From positions 5,418,930 to 5,482,929 of the forward strand of contig NC_083645.1 in assembly GCF_963576545.1 (NCBI RefSeq): 64,000 nucleotides of DNA, read 5' to 3'. Below, one piece after another: positions 57,428 through 64,000 of this stretch; position 1 is the first letter of the stretch, and every line of letters begins with the position of its first letter. Made by a program: the position numbers and the translations under genes. The notes under the pieces are model-generated. The model was not told the DNA's origin and did no database searches. It saw nothing but the letters and a program-made list of their open reading frames with translations. The DNA is from Limanda limanda. Lineage: Eukaryota; Chordata; Actinopteri; Pleuronectiformes; Pleuronectidae.

Positions 57428-57534
57428 TTACTTGCTCCGGCAGTACATATAATAAATTGGATACGATACAGAGAAGATTAGCATGGCCCCTGCGAAAGGA
57501 TGACACGAAAATTCGTGAAGCGTTTCCATATTTT
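57428..57534 (+). ncRNA. U6: U6 snRNA copy 135
   Basis: G1T, loop UCCG, A81; SPH-like site as in copy 118. Confidence 0.82.
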
Positions 57535-57829
57535 GGTCCAAAAATGACTTTGTCACAAGGCTACTTTCATCCTTTTCTAGGAATCTTCTGCTTATCTGTG
57601 TTCCAGGAGGCTTTACTCTGAGCCTCTTTATGAATTCACACGGTACAAACTGGAAGGATTTGTAGCCATTTTTAATGTATCAGTGATCGTTAGAGCGAGG
57701 CCAGTAATGCGAAACCATATTTCCCACAATGGGTGTGACCAAAGTTTAGCCTCCTTCCTTTTTTGACCGTAGCAAAGGGTCCACTCACCTGATGGGGGAA
57801 TATACAGGCACCACTGCAGGGAAAAACCT

Positions 57830-57936
57830 GTACTTGCTTCAGCAGTACATATAATAAATTGGATACGATACAGAGAAGATTAGCATGGCCCCTGCGAAAG
57901 GATGACACGAAAATTCGTGAAGCGTTTCCATATTTT
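57830..57936 (+). ncRNA. U6: U6 snRNA copy 136
   Basis: Loop UUCA, A81. Confidence 0.87.
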
Positions 57937-58232
57937 GGTCCAAAAATGACTTTGGCACAAGGCTACTTCATCCTTTTCTAGGAATCTTCCGCTTATCTGT
58001 GTTCCAGGAGGCTTTACTCTGAGCCTCTTTATGTATTCACACGGTACAAACTGGACGGATTTGTAGCCATTTTCAATGTATCGGTGATCGTTAGAGAGAG
58101 GCCAGTGATGCGAAACCATATTTCCCACAATGGGTGTGACCAAAGTTTAGCCTCCTTCCTTTTTTGACCGTAGCAAAGGGTCCACTCACCTTATGGGGGA
58201 ATATATACAGGCACCACTGCAGGGAAAAACCT

Positions 58233-58339
58233 GTACTTTCTTCGGCAGTACATATAATAAATTGGATACGATACAGAGAAGATTAGCATGGCCCCTGCGA
58301 AAGGATGACACGCAAATTCGTGAAGCGTTTCCATATTTT
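58233..58339 (+). ncRNA. U6: U6 snRNA copy 137
   Basis: Loop UUCG, C81; G7T; TATATA. Confidence 0.85.
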
Positions 58340-58633
58340 GGTCCAAAAATGACTTTGGCACAAGGCTACTTCATCCTTTTCTAGGAATCTTCCGCTTATC
58401 TGTGTTCCAGGAGGCTTTACTCTGAGCCTCTTTATGAATTCACACGGTACAAACTGGAAGGATTTGTAGCCATTTTCAATGTATCGGTGATCGTTAGAGA
58501 GAGGCCAGTGATGCGAAACCATATTTCCCACAATGGGTGTGACCAAAGTTTAGCCTCCTTCCTTTTTTGACCTTAGCAAAGGGTCCACTCACCTGATGGG
58601 GGAATATACAGGCACCACTGCAGGGCAACACCT

Positions 58634-58740
58634 GTACTTGCTCCGGCAGTACATATAATAAATTGGATACGATACAGAGAAGATTAGCATGGCCCCTGCG
58701 AAAGGATGACACGCAAATTCGTGAAGCGTTTCCATATTTT
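58634..58740 (+). ncRNA. U6: U6 snRNA copy 138
   Basis: Loop UCCG, C81. Confidence 0.87.
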
Positions 58741-59034
58741 GGTCCAAAAATGACTTTGTCACAAGGCTACTTTCATCCTTTTCTAGGAATCTTCTGCTTA
58801 TCTGTGTTCCAGGAGGCTTTACTCTGAGCCTCTTTATGAATTCACAGGTACAAACTGGAAGGATTTGTAGCCATTTTTAATGTATCAGTGATCGTTAGAG
58901 CGAGGCCAGTAATGCGAAACCATATTTCCCACAATGGGTGTGACCAAAGTTTAGCCTCCTTCCTTTTTTGACCGTAGCAAAGGGTCCACTCACCTGATGG
59001 GGGAATATACAAGCACCACTGCAGGGAAAAACCT

Positions 59035-59141
59035 GTACTTGCTTCAGCAGTACATATAATAAATTGGATACGATACAGAGAAGATTAGCATGGCCCCTGC
59101 GAAAGGATGACACGAAAATTCGTGAAGCGTTTCCATATTTT
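59035..59141 (+). ncRNA. U6: U6 snRNA copy 139
   Basis: Loop UUCA, A81. Confidence 0.87.
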
Positions 59142-59435
59142 GGTCCAAAAATGACTTTGGCACAAGGCTACTTCATCCTTTTCTAGGAATCTTCCGCTTA
59201 TCTGTGTTCCAGGAGGCTTTACTCTGAGCCTCTTTATGAATTCACACGGTACAAACTGGACGGATTTGTAGCCATTTTCAATGTATCGGTGATCGTTAGA
59301 GAGAGGCCAGTGATGCGAAACCATATTTCCCACAATGGGTGTGACCAAAGTTTAGCCTCCTTCCTTTTTTGACCGTAGCAAAGGGTCCACTCACCTGATG
59401 GGGGAATATACAGGCACCACTGCAGGGAAACACCT

Positions 59436-59542
59436 GTACTTGCTCCGGCAGTATATATAATAAATTGGATACGATACAGAGAAGATTAGCATGGCCCCTG
59501 CGAAAGGATGACACGCAAATTCGTGAAGCGTTTCCATATTTT
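59436..59542 (+). ncRNA. U6: U6 snRNA copy 140
   Basis: Loop UCCG, C81; C19T. Confidence 0.84.
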
Positions 59543-59836
59543 GGTCCAAAAATGACTTTGGCACAAGGCTACTTTCATCCTTTTCTAGGAATCTTCTGCT
59601 TATCTGTGTTCCAGGAGGTTGTACTCTGAGCCTCTTTATGAATTCACAGGTACAAACTGGAAGGATTTGTAGCCATTTTTAATGTATCAGTGATCGTTAG
59701 AGCGAGGCCAGTAATGCGAAACCATATTTCCCACAATGGGTGTGACCAAAGTTTAGCCTCCTTCCTTTTTTGACCGTAGCAAAGGGTCCACTCACCTGAT
59801 GGGGGAATATACAGGCACCACTGCAGGGAAAAACCT

Positions 59837-59943
59837 GTACTTGCTTCAGCAGTACATATAATAAATTGGATACGATACAGAGAAGATTAGCATGGCCCCT
59901 GCGAAAGGATGACACGAAAATTCGTGAAGCGTTTCCATATTTT
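59837..59943 (+). ncRNA. U6: U6 snRNA copy 141
   Basis: Loop UUCA, A81. Confidence 0.87.
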
Positions 59944-60237
59944 GGTCCAAAAATGACTTTGGCACAAGGCTACTTCATCCTTTTCTAGGAATCTTCCGCT
60001 TAGCTGTGTTCCAGGAGGCTTTACTCTGAGCCTCTTTATGAATTCACACGGTACAAACTGGACGGATTTGTAGCCATTTTCAATGTATCGGTGATCGTTA
60101 GAGAGAGGCCAGTGATGCGAAACCATATTTCCCACAATGGGTGTGACCAAAGTTTAGCCTCCTTCCTTTTTTGACCGTAGCAAAGGGTCCACTTACCTGA
60201 TGGGGGAATATACAGGCACCACTGCATGGAAACACCT

Positions 60238-60344
60238 GTACTTGCTCCGGCAGTACATATAATAAATTGGATACGATACAGAGAAGATTAGCATGGCCCC
60301 TGCGAAAGGATGACACGCAAATTCGTGAAGCGTTTCCATATTTT
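60238..60344 (+). ncRNA. U6: U6 snRNA copy 142
   Basis: Loop UCCG, C81. Confidence 0.87.
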
Positions 60345-60638
60345 GGTCCAAAAATGACTTTGGCACAAGGCTACTTCATCCTTTTCTAGGAATCTTCCGC
60401 TTATCTGTGTTCCAGGAGGCTTTACTCTGAGCCTCTTTATGAATTCACAGGGTACAAACTGGAAGGATTTGTAGCCATTTTCAATGTATCGGTGATCGTT
60501 AGAGAGAGGCCAGTGATTCGAAACCATATTTCCCACAATGGGTGTGACCAAAGTTTAGCCTCCTTCCTTTTTTGACCTTAGCAAAGGGTCCACTCACCTG
60601 ATGGGGGAATATACAGGCACCACTGCAGGGCAACACCT

Positions 60639-60745
60639 GTACTTGCTCCGGCAGTACATATAATAAATTGGATACGATACAGAGAAGATTAGCATGGCCC
60701 CTGCGAAAGGATAACACGCAAATTCGTGAAGCGTTTCCATATTTT
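60639..60745 (+). ncRNA. U6: U6 snRNA copy 143
   Basis: Loop UCCG, C81; G75A. Confidence 0.83.
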
Positions 60746-61039
60746 GGTCCAAAAATGACTTTGTCACAAGGCTACTTTCATCCTTTTCTAGGAATCTTCT
60801 GCTTATCTGTGTTCCAGGAGGCTTTACTCTGAGCCTCTTTATGAATTCACACGGTACAAACTGGAAGGATTTGTAGCCATTTTTAATGTATCAGTGATCG
60901 TTAGAGCGAGGCCAGTAATGCGAAACCATATTTCCCACAATGGGTGTGACCAAAGTTTAGGCCCTTCCTTTTTTGACCGTAGCAAAGGGTCCACTCACCT
61001 GATGGGGGAATATACAGGCACCACTGCAGGGAAAAACCT

Positions 61040-61146
61040 GTACTTGCTTCAGCAGTACATATAATAAATTGGATACGATACAGAGATAATTAGCATGGCC
61101 CCTGCGAAAGGATGACACGAAAATTCGTGAAGTGTTTCCATATTTT
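61040..61146 (+). ncRNA. U6: U6 snRNA copy 144
   Basis: Loop UUCA, A81; A48T, G49A, C94T; upstream spacer as in copy 127. Confidence 0.8.
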
Positions 61147-61440
61147 GGTCCAAAAATGACTTTGGCACAAGGCTACTTCATCCTTTTCTAGGAATCTTCC
61201 GCTTATCTGTGTTCCAGGAGGCTTTACTCTGAGCCTCTTTATGAATTCACACGGTACAAACTGGACGGATTTGTAGCCATTTTCAATGTATCGGTGATCG
61301 TTAGAGAGAGGCCAGTGATGCGAAACCATATTTCCCACAATGGGTGTGACCAAAGTTTAGCCTCCTTCCTTTTTTGACCGTAGCAAAGGGTCCACTCACC
61401 TGATGGGGGAATATACAGGCACCACTGCAGGGAAACACCT

Positions 61441-61547
61441 GTACTTGCTCCGGCAGTACATATAATAAATTGGATACGATACAGAGAAGATTAGCATGGC
61501 CCCTGCGAAAGGATGACACGCAAATTCGTGAAGCGTTTCCATATTTT
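61441..61547 (+). ncRNA. U6: U6 snRNA copy 145
   Basis: Loop UCCG, C81. Confidence 0.87.
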
Positions 61548-61841
61548 GGTCCAAAAATGACTTTGGCACAAGGCTACTTCATCCTTTTCTAGGAATCTTC
61601 CGCTTATCTGTGTTCCAGGAGGCTTTACTCTGAGCCTCTTTATGAATTCACACGGTACAAACTGGACGGATTTGTAGCCATTTTCAATGTATCGGTGATC
61701 GTTAGAGAGAGGCCAGTGATGCGAAACCATATTTCCCACAATGGGTGTGACCAAAGTTTAGCCTCCTTCCTTTTTTGACCGTAGCAAAGGGTCCACTTAC
61801 CTGATGGGGGAATATACAGGCACCACTGCAGGGAAACACCT

Positions 61842-61948
61842 GTACTTGCTCCGGCAGTACATATAATAAATTGGATACGATACAGAGAAGATTAGCATGG
61901 CCCCTGCGAAAGGATGACATGCAAATTCGTGAAGCGTTTCCATATTTT
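61842..61948 (+). ncRNA. U6: U6 snRNA copy 146
   Basis: Loop UCCG, C81; C79T. Confidence 0.83.
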
Positions 61949-62242
61949 GGTCCAAAAATGACTTTGGCACAAGGCTACTTCATCCTTTTCTAGGAATCTT
62001 CCGCTTATCTGTGTTCCAGGAGGCTTTACTCTGAGCCTCTTTATGAATTCACACGGTACAAACTGGAAGGATTTGTAGCCATTTTCAATGTATCGGTGAT
62101 CGTTAGAGAGAGGCCAGTGATGCGAAACCATATTTCCCACAATGGGTGTGACCAAAGTTTAGCCTCCTTCCTTTTTTGACCTTAGCAAAGGGTCCACTCA
62201 CCTGATGGGGGAATATACAGGCACCACTGCAGGGCAACACCT

Positions 62243-62349
62243 TTACTTGCTCCGGCAGTACATATAATAAATTGGATACGATACAGAGAAGATTAGCATG
62301 GCCCCTGCGAAAGGATGACACGAAAATTCGTGAAGCGTTTCCATATTTT
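62243..62349 (+). ncRNA. U6: U6 snRNA copy 147
   Basis: G1T, loop UCCG, A81. Confidence 0.83.
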
Positions 62350-62644
62350 GGTCCAAAAATGACTTTGTCACAAGGCTACTTTCATCCTTTTCTAGGAATC
62401 TTCTGCTTATCTGTGTTCCAGGAGGCTTTACTCTGAGCCTCTTTATGAATTCACACGGTACAAACTGGAAGGATTTGTAGCCATTTTTAATGTATCAGTG
62501 ATCGTTAGAGCGAGGCCAGTAATGCGAAACCATATTTCCCACAATGGGTGTGACCAAAGTTTAGCCTCCTTCCTTTTTTGACCGTAGCAAAGGGTCCACT
62601 CACCTGATGGGGGAATATACAGGCACCACTGCAGGGAAAAACCT

Positions 62645-62751
62645 GTACTTGCTTCAGCGGTACATATAATAAATTGGATACGATACAGAGAAGATTAGCA
62701 TGGCCCCTGCGAAAGGATGACACGAAAATTCGTGAAGCGTTTCCATATTTT
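62645..62751 (+). ncRNA. U6: U6 snRNA copy 148
   Basis: Loop UUCA, A81; A15G. Confidence 0.84.
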
Positions 62752-63047
62752 GGTCCAAAAATGACTTTGGCACAAGGCTACTTCATCCTTTTCTAGGAAT
62801 CTTCCGCTTATCTGTGTTCCAGGAGGCTTTACTCTGAGCCTCTTTATGTATTCACACGGTACAAACTGGACGGATTTGTAGCCATTTTCAATGTATCGGT
62901 GATCGTTAGAGAGAGGCCAGTGATGCGAAACCATATTTCCCACAATGGGTGTGACCAAAGTTTAGCCTCCTTCCTTTTTTGACCGTAGCAAAGGGTCCAC
63001 TCACCTTATGGGGGAATATATACAGGCACCACTGCAGGGAAAAACCT

Positions 63048-63154
63048 GTACTTTCTTCGGCAGTACATATAATAAATTGGATACGATACAGAGAAGATTA
63101 GCATGGCCCCTGCGAAAGGATGACACGCAAATTCGTGAAGCGTTTCCATATTTT
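63048..63154 (+). ncRNA. U6: U6 snRNA copy 149
   Basis: Loop UUCG, C81; G7T; TATATA. Confidence 0.85.
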
Positions 63155-63447
63155 GGTCCAAAAATGACTTTGGCACAAGGCTACTTCATCCTTTTCTAGG
63201 AATCTTCCGCTTATCTGTTTCCAGGAGGCTTTACTCTGAGCCTCTTTATGAATTCACACGGTACAAACTGGAAGGATTTGTAGCCATTTTCAATGTATCG
63301 GTGATCGTTAGAGAGAGGCCAGTGATGCGAAACCATATGTCCCACAATGGGTGTGACCAAAGTTTAGCCTCCTTCCTTTTTTGACCGTAGCAAAGGGTCC
63401 ACTCACCTGATGGGGGAATATACAGGCACCAATGCAGGGAAACACCT

Positions 63448-63554
63448 GTACTTGCTCCGGCAGTACATATAATAAATTGGATACGATACAGAGAAGATTA
63501 GCATGGCCCCTGCGAAAGGATGACACGCAAATTCGTGAAGCGTTTCCATATTTT
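63448..63554 (+). ncRNA. U6: U6 snRNA copy 150
   Basis: Loop UCCG, C81; SPH-like site as in copy 36. Confidence 0.87.
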
Positions 63555-63851
63555 GGTCCAAAAATGACTTTGTCACAAGGCTACTTTCATCCTTTTCTAG
63601 GAATCTTCTGCTTATCTGTGTTCCAGGAGGCTTTACTCTGAGCCTATTTATGTATTCACACGGTACAAACTGGACGGATTTGTAGCCATTTTCAATGTAT
63701 CGGTGATCGTTAGAGAGAGGCCAGTGATGCGAAACCATATTTCCCACAATGGGTGTGACCAAAGTTTAGCCTCCTTCCTTTTTTGACCGTAGCAAAGGGT
63801 CCACTCACCTTATGGGGGAATATATACAGGCACCACTGCAGGGAAAAACCT

Positions 63852-63958
63852 GTACTTTCTTCGGCAGTACATATAATAAATTGGATACGATACAGAGAAG
63901 ATTAGCATGGCCCCTGCGAAAGGATGACACGCAAATTCGTGAAGCGTTTCCATATTTT
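63852..63958 (+). ncRNA. U6: U6 snRNA copy 151
   Basis: Loop UUCG, C81; G7T; TATATA. Last copy in the window; the array continues past the edge. Confidence 0.85.
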
Positions 63959-64000
63959 GGTCCAAAAATGACTTTGGCACAAGGCTACTTCATCCTTTTC

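Larger units (their letters stand above)
55441..62261 (+). repeat. 6,821-bp tandem duplication, copy 2 (17 units)
   Basis: Second copy. The junction U6 (copy 130) combines the G1T 5' end of the 118/147 type with the C81 and ggcacaagg downstream flank of the 113 type. The crossover therefore lies inside U6, between nt 19 and 81. Confidence 0.8.
31213..64000 (+). repeat. U6 snDNA tandem array, right segment (82 units)
   Basis: Continuation of the same array after the retrotransposon. It resumes at exactly the base where the left segment stopped, apart from a 6-bp duplication. It holds copies 70 to 151 and runs off the window end, so the full array is longer. Spacer content is as in the left segment; nothing else is visible in it. 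Confidence 0.97.

Overview
This window is eukaryotic and most likely from a teleost fish. It is almost entirely one head-to-tail tandem array of a ~401-bp unit, and every unit carries a 107-nt U6 spliceosomal snRNA copy on the + strand. I count 151 copies: 69 left and 82 right of one 3.36-kb non-LTR retrotransposon (RTE clade, Rex3-like, minus strand). The fish assignment rests on that element: its protein, its 5' sequence and its very short GATGA-rich 3' end are typical of teleost Rex3/RTE elements as I recall them. There are no other protein genes.

Unit layout, 5' to 3': an octamer-like site and a ZNF143/SPH-like site about 120 to 92 bp upstream of U6; a PSE-like element at about -67 to -51; a TATA element at about -31 to -25; the 107-nt U6 ending in a minimal TTTT Pol III terminator; then a ~170-bp spacer containing an EcoRI site in most units. 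Each unit is therefore a self-contained type 3 Pol III gene. The U6 core motifs (ACAGAGA, AGC triad, internal stem-loop) are kept, but all copies share several differences from the usual vertebrate U6, including a compensated base-pair change in the 5' stem (A3/U17) and an A at nt 68.

The array is organised at several levels. Two flavours of unit tend to alternate (~802-bp dimers). Above that are multi-unit higher-order repeats: a 23-unit (9,234-bp) repeat from ~15.3 to 43.7 kb, a 16-unit offset repeat in 1-11 kb, a 9-unit (3,612-bp) tandem duplication at 43.0-50.2 kb and a 17-unit (6,821-bp) tandem duplication at 48.6-62.3 kb. Diagnostic single-base variants let several unequal-crossover junctions be placed, and most of those fall inside the U6 sequence itself.

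The retrotransposon (27,849-31,212) is flanked by a 6-bp target-site duplication and carries an uninterrupted 1,066-codon ORF (AP endonuclease plus reverse transcriptase). The homologous positions in the neighbouring higher-order repeats (18,609 and 38,839) are empty sites. It is antisense to the U6 genes and sits directly upstream of an intact U6 promoter.

For the individual U6 entries, numbering is nt 1-107 of the copy. 'Loop' is the 5'-stem tetraloop (nt 9-12). 'C81/A81' is the base at nt 81. 'TATATA' marks units with the 2-bp longer TATA box. Unlisted positions match the array consensus by eye.
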